Shown: one piece after another, positions 34,608-42,583 of the stretch
Position numbering within the stretch: the first letter of the stretch is position 1
How the letters are laid out: every line of letters begins with the position of its first letter
Assembly (NCBI GenBank): GCA_964587655.1
Contig: CAZPMT010000030.1
Span: 1 to 49,355 of the forward strand
Reading direction: 5' to 3'
Source: CAZPMT01 sp964587655
GTDB taxonomy: Bacteria > Hydrogenedentota > Hydrogenedentia > Hydrogenedentales > SLHB01
Length of the DNA: 49,355 bases
Program-made: the position numbers and the translations under genes
The notes under the pieces: generated by a model
What the model saw: the letters and a program-made list of their open reading frames with translations, nothing else
What the model was told of the DNA's origin: nothing
Database searches by the model: none

Positions 34608-35590
34608 GAAGACAGCGCGAGCGATACCGGTTCCGCGACAACCTGCACGGATATCTGTTTGCGAGTCCGTGGCTCCTGGGCTTCTTTGTGTTCCTCGTGG
34701 GGCCGATGGTTTTTTCGGTGGTGTTGTCCCTTTACCGCTGGGACGGCATTACGTCGTTCACGTCAAACGCGACATTTGTCGGGCTCGAAAACTTCAACAG
34801 AGCGTTCACGCAGGATCGTTTCTTCCAGATCGCCCTGTACAACACGTTCTACTATGCGTTTATCAGCGTGCCTCTCGGCATATGCACCTCTCTGTTTCTG
34901 GCGACCCTGTTGAATGCGAAGCTCCGCGGGATCGCCCTGTTCCGCACGATCTTCTATCTACCGAACGTCCTCGCGGGTGTCGCGACCATCATGATGTGGA
35001 GCTGGCTGTTCAACCCGGAATTCGGCGGCTTCAACTTCGTGCTGAACGCGACCGGCATCGTATCCTTCGGAAACTTTCTGATCTGTCACGTGCCAGGCCT
35101 CAAGGGTTGGTTCGACGCGGGCGGAATCACTTGGCCGCCGCTCTGGTTTGCCGACGAGTTCTGGGCAAAGCCCGCCATGATCATCATGAGCCTGTGGGGC
35201 GCCGGCGGAAGCATGCTTATCTACCTCGCCGGCCTGCAGAATATCCCCGATCATCTATACGAGGTGGCCGAGATCGACGGTGCGGGAAAGATCCGACAGT
35301 TCTTCGCCATCACTCTGCCCATGCTGACGCCGACCATCTTCTTCAACCTCATCATGAGTATCATTGGCTCATTCCAGGTGTTCTCACAGTCTTACCTCAT
35401 GACTAACGGCGGCCCAAACAATGCCACGCTGTTCTACGTCCTCTACCTGTTCCGCAAAGCCTTCCAGCATTTCGAAATGGGCTACGCAAGCGCCATGGCA
35501 TGGGTCCTGTTCGCCATCATCATGTTCTTTACACTCCTCGTGATCCGATCAAGCAAGCTCTGGGTCTATTACGAAGGAGAAAAACCGTGA
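34604..35590 (+). CDS. Sugar ABC transporter permease (MalF/UgpA type)
   Basis: A 328-residue inner-membrane permease with about six TM segments. Motifs: FASPWLLGFFVFLVGPMVFS, GLENFNRAF, FYLPNVLAGVATIMMWSWLF and the EAA loop YEVAEIDGAGKIRQFFAITLPML, then QVFSQSYLMTNGGPNNAT. The start ATG overlaps the receptor gene stop by four bases. A longer upstream open frame overlaps the receptor gene and is not used. Confidence 0.93.
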   Translation: MRRQRERYRFRDNLHGYLFASPWLLGFFVFLVGPMVFSVVLSLYRWDGITSFTSNATFVGLENFNRAFTQDRFFQIALYNTFYYAFISVPLGICTSLFLATLLNAKLRGIALFRTIFYLPNVLAGVATIMMWSWLFNPEFGGFNFVLNATGIVSFGNFLICHVPGLKGWFDAGGITWPPLWFADEFWAKPAMIIMSLWGAGGSMLIYLAGLQNIPDHLYEVAEIDGAGKIRQFFAITLPMLTPTIFFNLIMSIIGSFQVFSQSYLMTNGGPNNATLFYVLYLFRKAFQHFEMGYASAMAWVLFAIIMFFTLLVIRSSKLWVYYEGEKP

Positions 35591-36474
35591 TCTCCGGGAA
35601 TCCAAAATCGAAAATCCAAGATCCAAAATGGTTTCATCGCCGGAGCGTTCAGGAGCGCTTCTGGCGGTTCGCATGCTATGCCCTGTTGTCCGGCCTTGCC
35701 ATCGTGTTCGTCGCTCCGTTCTATTGGTCCATCATCGCGTCCATCAGCGGGCTCGAAGGCGTGTATGCATCTCCGCCGCGACTGTGGCCCGATGAACTCC
35801 ATTTCGAGAACTACCGCAAGGCGATGACAATCCTGCCGTTCCACCTGTTCGTCTTCAACAGTTTCTACGTGTGCGTGTTCTGCCTCATCGGCCAGGTATT
35901 CTCCGCGTCGCTCGTGGCATATGCCTTTGCGCGGCTGCGGTGGTACGGCCGCGACGTGTGGTTCGTCGTGCTGCTCAGCACCATGATGCTCCCGGCCCAA
36001 GTGACCATGATCCCGCACTACGAGATCTTCCGTTACTTGGGCTGGATCGACACCCTCAAGCCGCTGATCGTGCCGAGCTTCTTTGGCGGCGGGGCCTTTT
36101 TCATCTTCCTCATGCGGCAGTTCTTCAAGACGATACCGGTCGAACTCGAAGAGGCCGCCCGGCTCGACGGCTGTTCGAATCTGCGGATCTTCCGGGAGAT
36201 CATGCTGCCCTTGTCCACGCCGGCCGTTGCGACCATCGCCGTTATGAGTTTCATCGGCCACTGGCAGGAGTTCATGGCCCCGCTCATCTACCTCAACAGC
36301 TTCGAGAAGTATACAATCGCCATCGGACTCCGGATGTTCCAAAGCATCTACGGCAGTTTCCCGCATTACATGCTCGCCGCGTCGAACATCGCTCTAATCC
36401 CGGTGGCGATCCTCTTCTTCGTCGCCCAGAAATACTTCGTTCAGGGTATTGTCCTGACCGGGATAAAGGGTTGA
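35587..36474 (+). CDS. Sugar ABC transporter permease (MalG/UgpE type)
   Basis: A 295-residue second permease, about six TM segments. Motifs: IVFVAPFYWSIIASISG, FNSFYVCVFCLIGQVFSASL, VAYAFARLRWYGRD, MMLPAQVTMIPHYEIF and the EAA loop LEEAARLDGCSNLRIFREIMLPL. The GTG start overlaps the first permease stop by four bases. Residues 5-14 (NPKSKIQDPK) are encoded by a simple AATCCAAAA-type repeat, so the N-terminus carries a recent low-complexity insert. Confidence 0.93.
   Translation: MISGNPKSKIQDPKWFHRRSVQERFWRFACYALLSGLAIVFVAPFYWSIIASISGLEGVYASPPRLWPDELHFENYRKAMTILPFHLFVFNSFYVCVFCLIGQVFSASLVAYAFARLRWYGRDVWFVVLLSTMMLPAQVTMIPHYEIFRYLGWIDTLKPLIVPSFFGGGAFFIFLMRQFFKTIPVELEEAARLDGCSNLRIFREIMLPLSTPAVATIAVMSFIGHWQEFMAPLIYLNSFEKYTIAIGLRMFQSIYGSFPHYMLAASNIALIPVAILFFVAQKYFVQGIVLTGIKG
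35599..35630. repeat. AATCCAAAATC simple repeat inside a coding N-terminus
   Basis: Successive degenerate AATCCAAAATC units (AATCCAAAATCG, AAAATCCAAG, ATCCAAAATGG) sit at the start of the MalG-type permease. The A-rich bias differs from the surrounding high-GC sequence. Confidence 0.65.
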
Positions 36475-36487
36475 GGGCGTGCGCCCT

Positions 36488-36868
36488 TCAGTCGCAGTCA
36501 TCCTCCTTCGGCCTGCGCTTCGCCGCCGGAATTTTGCTCCGCTGGGCCGTGATGCGGAGTTTCCGCAGCGAACGGACGACGGCGCGGTGCGCGACGCCCG
36601 GGCTGATGCCCTTGGCCGCGGCGATCTCGATATACGTCATGCCCTGGAAGAAGTGAAGCTCGACGCATTCACGCTCGCGGGGAGTGAGTCTGCGTCCCAT
36701 CTTGCGGCGCACCCACCGCAGGAGCTGGGCTTTGCGCCGGCCCCATTCGAGGCCCGCCTCGATTTCTTCCAAGGACTCGTGCCACATGCCCCGGCGGATG
36801 TTTATCATTCTGAGGAATTCCGGAGCCATCGTCACAGCAAACCGATCCGCGCGTCGTCTAGTGTCCAT
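36488..36868 (-). CDS. Small sigma-70 region 4-like DNA-binding protein
   Basis: A 126-residue basic protein. Residues about 60-110 form a sigma region 4-type helix-turn-helix: RLTPRERECVELHFFQGMTY, IEIAAAKGISPGVAHRAVVRS and LRKLRI. The N-terminal part (FLRMINIRRGMWHESLEEIE) may be a second short domain but lacks an obvious sigma region 2, so it is not a complete ECF sigma factor. It could be a repressor or partner. The ATG at 36868 has AGGAGGGAAAGCAAG upstream. It converges with the sugar transporter operon. Confidence 0.65.
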   Translation of the reverse strand: MDTRRRADRFAVTMAPEFLRMINIRRGMWHESLEEIEAGLEWGRRKAQLLRWVRRKMGRRLTPRERECVELHFFQGMTYIEIAAAKGISPGVAHRAVVRSLRKLRITAQRSKIPAAKRRPKEDDCD

Positions 36869-37186
36869 CTTGCTTTCCCTCCTGCGCAATTAGGTTGAGA
36901 CTGGGTTTCACTCCCGCTGTGCCCGATCGAATGGATACACACAACGGAAGAATGGCGCTCAACGTAGCGGGACCGGGGGCGAAAAGAATTTTGGAAATAT
37001 GCCGCTTTTTCTTTGATTTTGCTGCGCGCGAATGGACCAAGAACAAAGAAGCGGCATCGAGAAAGCATCGTCCCAGCATCGAGGCCATTTTCTTTCGACT
37101 TAGGGCGTGTTCTATAATGGGATTCGCGTGCGGATCCAGGCCTAAGCCTGTACAACATACGGTTTGTTAGAGGAAAGGGGACGGCG
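36869..37186. other. Divergent intergenic region with hairpin
   Basis: 318 bases without a recognised gene. An imperfect inverted repeat is seen: ATGCCGCTT-TTT-CTTTG (36999-37015) against CAAAGAAGCGGCAT (37044-37057), loop 28 bases. TATAAT occurs at 37113, about 70 bases before the isomerase start. Confidence 0.4.
37113..37118 (+). promoter_or_regulatory. -10 box candidate for the isomerase operon
   Basis: Perfect TATAAT; the upstream -35 is weak (TTCTTT at 37090, spacing 17). Distance to the start codon is 69 bases. Confidence 0.35.
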
Positions 37187-38002
37187 ATGAAAGCGGCGAT
37201 TAATCAGTGGGCTTTTCCGGGAGACATGCCTGCGGCGAAGGCTATCTCCCTTGCGAAGGAATTCGGGTTTGACGGTTTTGAGGTCTGCGTCGGCCTTCAG
37301 GGGCCGGTGTCGGTTAATGCGACGGAGGCCGAGGCCGCCGCGATTCGACGCCATGCCGCCGAATGCGAAATCGCGCTGACGAGCGTCGGCTGCGGCCTGG
37401 GTTGGGATTTCCCGTTGAGTTCACCGGATCCCGCCGTGCGCGAGCGGGGCAAAGAGGTCACGGCCAAGGCCCTGCAGATCGCGCAATGGCTGGGCGTCGA
37501 TTCAGTGCTCGTGGTGCCGGGAAACGTCACACCCGATGTGTCCTACGACGCTGCGCTCGAGAACGCCCTGGCCGCCATTCAGGACCTTGTTCCGACCGCG
37601 GAGCGCCTTGAAGTGTGCATTGCGATCGAGAACGTCTGGAACAAGTTTCTGCTGAGCCCGATCGAGATGCGCGATTTCATAGATCAGTTCCAGAGCGACT
37701 GCGTGGGAGCGTATTTCGACATAGGGAACATCATCCTCTACGGTTATCCGGAACAATGGATTCGCATCCTCGGCAAGCGGATCCGAATGGTGCACGCGAA
37801 GGATTTCCGCGCTTCGACCGGGAACATGGACGGCTTCGTTATGCTGCTCGAAGGGAGCGTGAATTGGCCGGCCGTGATGTCGGCGTTTCGCGACGCCGGG
37901 TACGACAAAGCGCTCGTGGCGGAGTACGGCCCCTACGCGCATTCATTCGACGCCATGATGAAACACGTCCTTACGAGTTTGAGAACGATCATCGCATTGT
38001 GA
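37187..38002 (+). CDS. Sugar phosphate isomerase/epimerase (xylose-isomerase-like TIM barrel)
   Basis: A 271-residue AP endonuclease 2/IolE-type TIM barrel. Motifs: AINQWAFPGDMPAAKAI, FGFDGFEVCVGLQG, LGVDSVLVVPGN, VCIAIENVWNKFLLSP, CVGAYFDIGNIILYGYPEQW, RIRMVHAKDFR and LVAEYGPY. The metal ligands of this family (Glu in the IENVW strand, Asp in FDIGN, His in VHAKD, and a late Glu in VAEY) are all visible. The ATG follows GAGGAAAGGGGACGGCG. It heads an operon with two Gfo/Idh oxidoreductases, a sugar or inositol-like catabolic set. Confidence 0.92.
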   Translation: MKAAINQWAFPGDMPAAKAISLAKEFGFDGFEVCVGLQGPVSVNATEAEAAAIRRHAAECEIALTSVGCGLGWDFPLSSPDPAVRERGKEVTAKALQIAQWLGVDSVLVVPGNVTPDVSYDAALENALAAIQDLVPTAERLEVCIAIENVWNKFLLSPIEMRDFIDQFQSDCVGAYFDIGNIILYGYPEQWIRILGKRIRMVHAKDFRASTGNMDGFVMLLEGSVNWPAVMSAFRDAGYDKALVAEYGPYAHSFDAMMKHVLTSLRTIIAL

Positions 38003-38024
38003 CGCGTTGACCCGCGTCGGTAGG

Positions 38025-38053
38025 CACAGTTTGTCGAACGGAGACAAACTGTG
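38025..38053 (+). repeat. 29-base palindromic element, copy G (intergenic)
   Basis: Perfect arms around loop GAACGGA. It ends directly at GAGGAGGG, the ribosome-binding site of the first Gfo/Idh gene. The only copy seen outside a coding region. Confidence 0.95.
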
Positions 38054-38065
38054 AGGAGGGAGATC

Positions 38066-39043
38066 ATGAACGTAGCGATCATCGGGTGCGGCGGCATGGG
38101 CCGTCTGCATGCACAGATGGCCGCGAACTGCGGCCTGAAGATCGCGGCCTGCGCGGACGCAAAACCGGCCATCGCCAAGGCGCTGGCGGACGAATACTCG
38201 GCGGACGCTTCCGGCGATTGCATGGCGGTCATCGCGCGGCCGGACGTGGACATCGTCGGCATCATGACGCCGACGCCGACCCACGTGCAATACGTGATCG
38301 CTGCGGCGCAGGCGGGCAAGCACATCTTCTGCGAGAAACCGTTCGGGCGAACGGTGCAGCAGTGCAAGGAAGCGATCTCGGCGGCGAAGAAGGCAAACGT
38401 GAAACTGTTCGTGGCGCACGTGGTGCGTTACTTTCAGGAATTCGAGGCGATCCGCGCGCAGGTGGCCGCGGGAAAGGTGGGCAAGCCCGGCTTCGTGAAA
38501 CTGTACCGCGGCGGGATCTTCCCGACGGGCGTGGACGGCTGGTACCGTGACTACGAGCAGAGCGGCGGCGTGACGCTTGACAGCGTGATCCACGATCTTG
38601 ACTGGCTGCGGTACGCCTTCGGCGACGTCGAACGTATTTTCTGCCAGGCGCTCCGCCGCTCCACGCCGGAATTTATGGACTACTCGATGGTGACCTGCCG
38701 GATGAAGAGTGGGATCATCGCCAAGGTCATCGGCACGTGGGCGCATCCCGGCGGATTCCGCGTCGAAGTCGAGGTGTGCGGCGACAACGGCATGCTCCAG
38801 TTCAACAGCGACGAGGCGCCGCTCTTCATGATGAAACGCGCGCAGACGGGCGTCGCGCCGGACATGATCGTTCCTTCAAGTCCCATGCCCGAAAGCCCGT
38901 ACCAACTCGAATGGCAGGATTTCCTGACTTGGGTCGAGGGCCGTTCCGCGGTGCGCGTCACGCCCGAGGATGCGCTCGAAGCCGTGCGCATGGCGACGGC
39001 GGCGCTGAAATCGGCAGACACCGGCCAACCCGTGAACCTGTAG
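38066..39043 (+). CDS. Gfo/Idh/MocA family oxidoreductase 1
   Basis: A 325-residue NAD(P)-dependent dehydrogenase resembling inositol 2-dehydrogenase. The Rossmann motif is NVAIIGCGGMGRLHAQM, then MTPTPTHVQYVIAAAQAGKH, the nicotinamide-contacting FCEKPFGRT, and HVVRYFQEFEAIR with SGGVTLDSVIHDLDWLRY. The ATG at 38066 follows GAGGAGGGAGATC; a GTG at 38051 lies inside the upstream palindrome and is not used. Twelve bases separate its stop from the next paralogue. The substrate is likely a cyclitol or sugar. Confidence 0.94.
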   Translation: MNVAIIGCGGMGRLHAQMAANCGLKIAACADAKPAIAKALADEYSADASGDCMAVIARPDVDIVGIMTPTPTHVQYVIAAAQAGKHIFCEKPFGRTVQQCKEAISAAKKANVKLFVAHVVRYFQEFEAIRAQVAAGKVGKPGFVKLYRGGIFPTGVDGWYRDYEQSGGVTLDSVIHDLDWLRYAFGDVERIFCQALRRSTPEFMDYSMVTCRMKSGIIAKVIGTWAHPGGFRVEVEVCGDNGMLQFNSDEAPLFMMKRAQTGVAPDMIVPSSPMPESPYQLEWQDFLTWVEGRSAVRVTPEDALEAVRMATAALKSADTGQPVNL

Positions 39044-39054
39044 AGGAGCACACC

Positions 39055-40044
39055 ATGGCGAAGATTGGAGTGATGAGTTTCGCGCATATGCACGCGTTCA
39101 GTTACGCCGCGTGCTTGAACGAACTCCCCGAAGCGTCGTTGGCGGCGGTCTGGGACGACAACCCTAAGCGGGGCCGCGACGCCGCGAAGCAGTTCGGCAC
39201 GACTTTCGCGGGCGATCTGGATAAGTTCCTGCGGCTCGACATCGAAGGCGTCATTGTGACTTCCGAGAACGTCAAGCATCGCGAGATGGTCGAACGCGCG
39301 GCGAAGGCTGGCAAATGGATCCTGTGCGAGAAGCCCCTGGCGCCCGGCGTTGAAGATGCGAAGGCGATGGTGGCCTGCTGCAAGAAGGCCAAGGTCGGTC
39401 TCGGCGCCGCGTTCCCGTGCCGGTATTCGCCGCCGCTCATCGCTGTGAAGAATGCCCTGGCCTCGGGCGAGTACGGCGAGATCTACGCGGCGGCCTGCAC
39501 GAACAACGGCCAATTCCCCGGAGGATGGTTCGCGAAGCAGGCGCTTTCCGGCGGCGGCGCCACCATGGACCATACCGTGCACGTGGCGGACGTATTGCGT
39601 TGGATGACCGGCAAGGAATTCACGAAGGTCTACTGCGAGAACGGCAACCTGCTGCGGCACGGCATCGACACTGACGATCTGGGCAGTCTGCACATGGAGA
39701 TGGAGGGCGGCCTCCGGATCTCGCATATAGCCAGTTGGAACCGGGCGAAGAGCTTCCCCACGTGGGGCGACGTCACCCTCGAAATCGTCGCCGAGAAAGG
39801 CGTGATACGCGTCGATGCGTTTAACCAGAAGATCAGCGTCTACAACGACGACGCTCTCAGGGCCGAGTGGGCCTACTGGGGCGGCAACCCCGACCTGGGG
39901 CTCGTCAAGGACTTCGTCAACGCGGTGGACGAACGCCGCGAGCCAAGCGTCACGGGCGTCGACGGCCTGCGGGCCGTCGAGGTAACCGTCGCCGCGTACA
40001 AATCCGCAAAGTCCCAGAGAACGGTAAGCGTGCGTCCAACATGA
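39055..40044 (+). CDS. Gfo/Idh/MocA family oxidoreductase 2
   Basis: A 329-residue paralogue of the preceding gene. It starts MAKIGVMSFAHMHAFSYAAC, an atypical dinucleotide loop (SFAHMHAFS rather than GxGxxG), then VTSENVKHREMVERAAKAGK, WILCEKPLAPG, and GGGATMDHTVHVADVLRWM. The ATG at 39055 has GAGGAGCACACC upstream. This class often acts together with a TIM-barrel isomerase and a second oxidoreductase on sugar-derived substrates. Confidence 0.92.
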   Translation: MAKIGVMSFAHMHAFSYAACLNELPEASLAAVWDDNPKRGRDAAKQFGTTFAGDLDKFLRLDIEGVIVTSENVKHREMVERAAKAGKWILCEKPLAPGVEDAKAMVACCKKAKVGLGAAFPCRYSPPLIAVKNALASGEYGEIYAAACTNNGQFPGGWFAKQALSGGGATMDHTVHVADVLRWMTGKEFTKVYCENGNLLRHGIDTDDLGSLHMEMEGGLRISHIASWNRAKSFPTWGDVTLEIVAEKGVIRVDAFNQKISVYNDDALRAEWAYWGGNPDLGLVKDFVNAVDERREPSVTGVDGLRAVEVTVAAYKSAKSQRTVSVRPT

Positions 40045-40151
40045 GGGGCTGGATTCCGTTTCGCCTCGCCGAGAGCGCCGTGCAACAAATCCGGGCGTCG
40101 GTGGCCGAAACGGTGCGATCTTGAATTCCCGTCTGGTAGAATAGAGGCGCG

Positions 40152-40772
40152 ATGAATCTTCCAAATCAGTTGACCGTTGCGCGGCTCATGATGGCGTTCG
40201 CCTTTGTGGCGCTGATGTCTTTTCCGTCCCTCGTCACGTATCTGATCGCCTACGTCGTGTTTGTGGCGGCCACGATCACGGATTACTACGACGGCAAGAT
40301 CGCGCGCGAACGCAACCTTGTCACGAACTTCGGCAAGCTTCTCGATCCGGTGGCGGACAAGGTGCTTCTCTCGGGGGCGCTTGTCATGCTCATGCAGGCG
40401 CCGGGCCTTCACATTCCCGCCTGGACGGTGGTGGCGATTGTCGCTCGGGAGTTTCTGGTCACGGGGGTGCGGTCGCTGGCGGCCAGCGAAGGCGTTGTCA
40501 TACCGGCGAACATTTGGGGCAAGACGAAGGCCGTTATCCAAATGGTGTACGTGTTCGTGTTCCTGGCCCTGGTGATCATCGGCGATGTTCTCGAGGCTCT
40601 CTCGCGGGTCGTCGGGGCTTCATGGTGGGGATCATTTCTTACCTACTATCACAAGGGCGTAGCCGTCGGCTCCTCTTGGGCCATCATCTTCGTTGCGGTG
40701 TTCACAATTTACGCTGGATTTCAATTCATGCGCGGAAACTGGAATGCAATGGGTTTGGGTGAAACACGATGA
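40152..40772 (+). CDS. pgsA: CDP-diacylglycerol-glycerol-3-phosphate 3-phosphatidyltransferase
   Basis: A 206-residue integral membrane enzyme making phosphatidylglycerol phosphate. The CDP-alcohol motif is complete: Asp44, Asp47, Gly48, Arg52, Gly61, Asp65 and Asp69 (DYYDGKIAR...GKLLDPVADK). Several TM helices follow (WTVVAIVAREFLVTGV). ATG at 40152; its stop overlaps the alr start (ATGA). TAGAAT at 40137 could be a -10 box. Confidence 0.95.
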   Translation: MNLPNQLTVARLMMAFAFVALMSFPSLVTYLIAYVVFVAATITDYYDGKIARERNLVTNFGKLLDPVADKVLLSGALVMLMQAPGLHIPAWTVVAIVAREFLVTGVRSLAASEGVVIPANIWGKTKAVIQMVYVFVFLALVIIGDVLEALSRVVGASWWGSFLTYYHKGVAVGSSWAIIFVAVFTIYAGFQFMRGNWNAMGLGETR

Positions 40773-41896
40773 GTGAAATGTCGCCTTCTCGAGTGGTCGT
40801 TGATCTGAACGCCTATGCCCACAACTTTCAGACCGTGCGGCGGCGGATTCCAGCGGAGTGCGCGATCCTGGCCGTCGTGAAAGCGAACGCGTACGGTCAT
40901 GGGATGGAGCGCGTCGCGCAGCGGGCCTTGAAGGAGGGCGCCGTCATGCTCGGAGTGGCCACAGTGGATGAGGCGCTGACCCTGCGACAGGCGGGCATCC
41001 GTGCCCCTATCCTTGTGCTCGTGCAGCCCGCTGAGGACACCCTGGGCGCCGTGGTTGAACACGGCCTGCGCGTGATGATTTCGTCCGTTTCGGTCGCTGA
41101 GCGTCTCGGCGCCCTTGCGCACAAGGCCAACAGGGTGGCCCCGATCCACTGCAAGGTTGATTCGGGCATGGGCCGGCAGGGATTCGAGATCGAACAGGCG
41201 GTCCGCGATCTGCATGGCCTAACGCGCGTCGCAAACGTCGATATCGAGGGTGTCGCCACGCACTTTCCCGTGGCCGATCTCCAGAACAACCCCCACACCC
41301 TCAATCAGATCAAAGCGTTCAAGCACATGCTCCGCCAGCTCGACAAGACAGGCGTTCCCTACGAATTCGCCCACGCGGCGAACAGCGCGGCGATCATCAA
41401 CTACAATCCCGACAGCATCTTCAACATGGTCCGGCCCGGCCTCATGACGTATGGCGTCTGGCCTGCCTCGACGACACCCCCCGGACCGTCTATCCTGAAG
41501 CCGGTGTTGCGATGGGAGACGCGCGTCGTGCTCGTCAGGGATCTCGAACCGGGATCGGGCATCGGATACGGCCTCACGTACACGACGCCTGACCGGATGC
41601 GCGCGGCCGTCCTGCCCGTGGGATACGCCGACGGATACAAGCACGGTCTCTCGAATCGCGCCGACGTCCTCATTCGCGGCAAACGCTGCCCCGTCCGTGG
41701 AAGCGTGTCTATGGATCAGATGATCGTCGAGGTGACGCACGTCGACGGCGTGGCCGCCGGCGACGTGGCGACGCTCATCGGCACGGACGGCGACGAGACG
41801 ATCACCGCCGCGGAACTGGCCAAGAACGCCCAAAGCATCCCGTATGACATCCTGGCGGGCATCGGGCCGCGCGTGCACCGCGATTATATCGAGTGA
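40769..41896 (+). CDS. alr: Alanine racemase
   Basis: A 375-residue PLP enzyme converting L- to D-alanine for peptidoglycan. The cofactor lysine is K38 in AVVKANAYGHG. Others: IHCKVDSGMGRQGFE, IEGVATHFPVAD, FAHAANSAAIINY, RPGLMTYGVWP, GIGYGLTYTTP (catalytic tyrosine region), PVGYADGYKHGLSNRAD and GSVSMDQMIVEVT. The start overlaps pgsA by four bases. Length is normal. It is followed by a YacP-like gene. Confidence 0.97.
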   Translation: MSEMSPSRVVVDLNAYAHNFQTVRRRIPAECAILAVVKANAYGHGMERVAQRALKEGAVMLGVATVDEALTLRQAGIRAPILVLVQPAEDTLGAVVEHGLRVMISSVSVAERLGALAHKANRVAPIHCKVDSGMGRQGFEIEQAVRDLHGLTRVANVDIEGVATHFPVADLQNNPHTLNQIKAFKHMLRQLDKTGVPYEFAHAANSAAIINYNPDSIFNMVRPGLMTYGVWPASTTPPGPSILKPVLRWETRVVLVRDLEPGSGIGYGLTYTTPDRMRAAVLPVGYADGYKHGLSNRADVLIRGKRCPVRGSVSMDQMIVEVTHVDGVAAGDVATLIGTDGDETITAAELAKNAQSIPYDILAGIGPRVHRDYIE

Positions 41897-41905
41897 CTCC
41901 CCCTC

Positions 41906-42430
41906 ATGCCTTCGACGTATTACATTGACGGCTACAACGTTATTCACCATTCCTCGTTACTGCAACCGTTGGCGGTGCAGGATTTCGAGGCGGCGCGCGA
42001 CGCATTGATCGAGAAGGTGGGCCGGTTCTGCGCGGCCACGGGATCCGTGGCCAAGATCGTCTTCGACGGACGCGGCCGGCAGATCCAGCCGCTGAGTCCG
42101 TCGCTACAGTATCCCGGTTTGGAGGTGCTCTACTCGCCGGGACACCAATCGGCCGATACCGTCATCGAGCGCATCGTATACACGTCGCAGAACCGGCGAA
42201 ACGTCATTGTCGTCAGTGCGGACCGCGGCATACGCGACCTGTGCCGGGGGCTCAACGCCCTCGTCATGGAACCCGAAAACTTCCTCAACACCGTTCGCGA
42301 ATCAGACGCCGAGACGCGCACCACGGTTGAGAAGACCCAGAAGCATGACACGCTGCTGCGCGTCGAAGAACGGCTCGACGACACGACACTGGCACGGTTG
42401 ACGGAGATCCGGCGGAAACTGGACCGATGA
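41906..42430 (+). CDS. YacP/Rae1-like NYN-domain nuclease
   Basis: A 174-residue protein with the YacP pattern: YYIDGYNVIHHSS, DALIEKVGRFCAATG, KIVFDGRGRQIQP, VLYSPGHQSADTVIERIV and NVIVVSADRGIRDLCRGL. The acidic residues of DGYN, HQSAD and SADRG match a PIN-like metal site. Homologues cleave mRNA in the ribosome A site or process RNA. It follows alr by nine bases. Confidence 0.88.
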   Translation: MPSTYYIDGYNVIHHSSLLQPLAVQDFEAARDALIEKVGRFCAATGSVAKIVFDGRGRQIQPLSPSLQYPGLEVLYSPGHQSADTVIERIVYTSQNRRNVIVVSADRGIRDLCRGLNALVMEPENFLNTVRESDAETRTTVEKTQKHDTLLRVEERLDDTTLARLTEIRRKLDR

Positions 42431-42502
42431 TTTCGCGGGGGCTCCTGGAAGGACATGCGCCAGCTTGGGCCTTCTTGGCGATGGGCCACTCCACTCATCC
42501 GT

Positions 42503-42532
42503 TTGACAATAGGAGATGCTATCGGGTAGGAT
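42503..42532 (+). promoter_or_regulatory. Promoter of the tetR-RND operon
   Basis: TTGACA at 42503 and TAGGAT at 42527, spacer 18. The operator-like site at 42540 overlaps the expected transcript start. Confidence 0.55.
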
Positions 42533-42539
42533 CGGAGTA

Positions 42540-42557
42540 ACCTAACGAACGGTAGGT
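42540..42557. promoter_or_regulatory. TetR-type operator
   Basis: ACCTAnCG..CGnTAGGT: 14 of 18 positions are symmetric, 8 bases after the -10 box and 26 before the tetR start. A typical autoregulatory arrangement. Confidence 0.5.
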
Positions 42558-42583
42558 ATAGGCTGCGGGGTTTGAAAGGCGCT

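Noticed and set aside
38680..40164. Minus-strand open frame across the two Gfo/Idh genes
   Set aside because: Spans two real genes in antisense and has no motifs.
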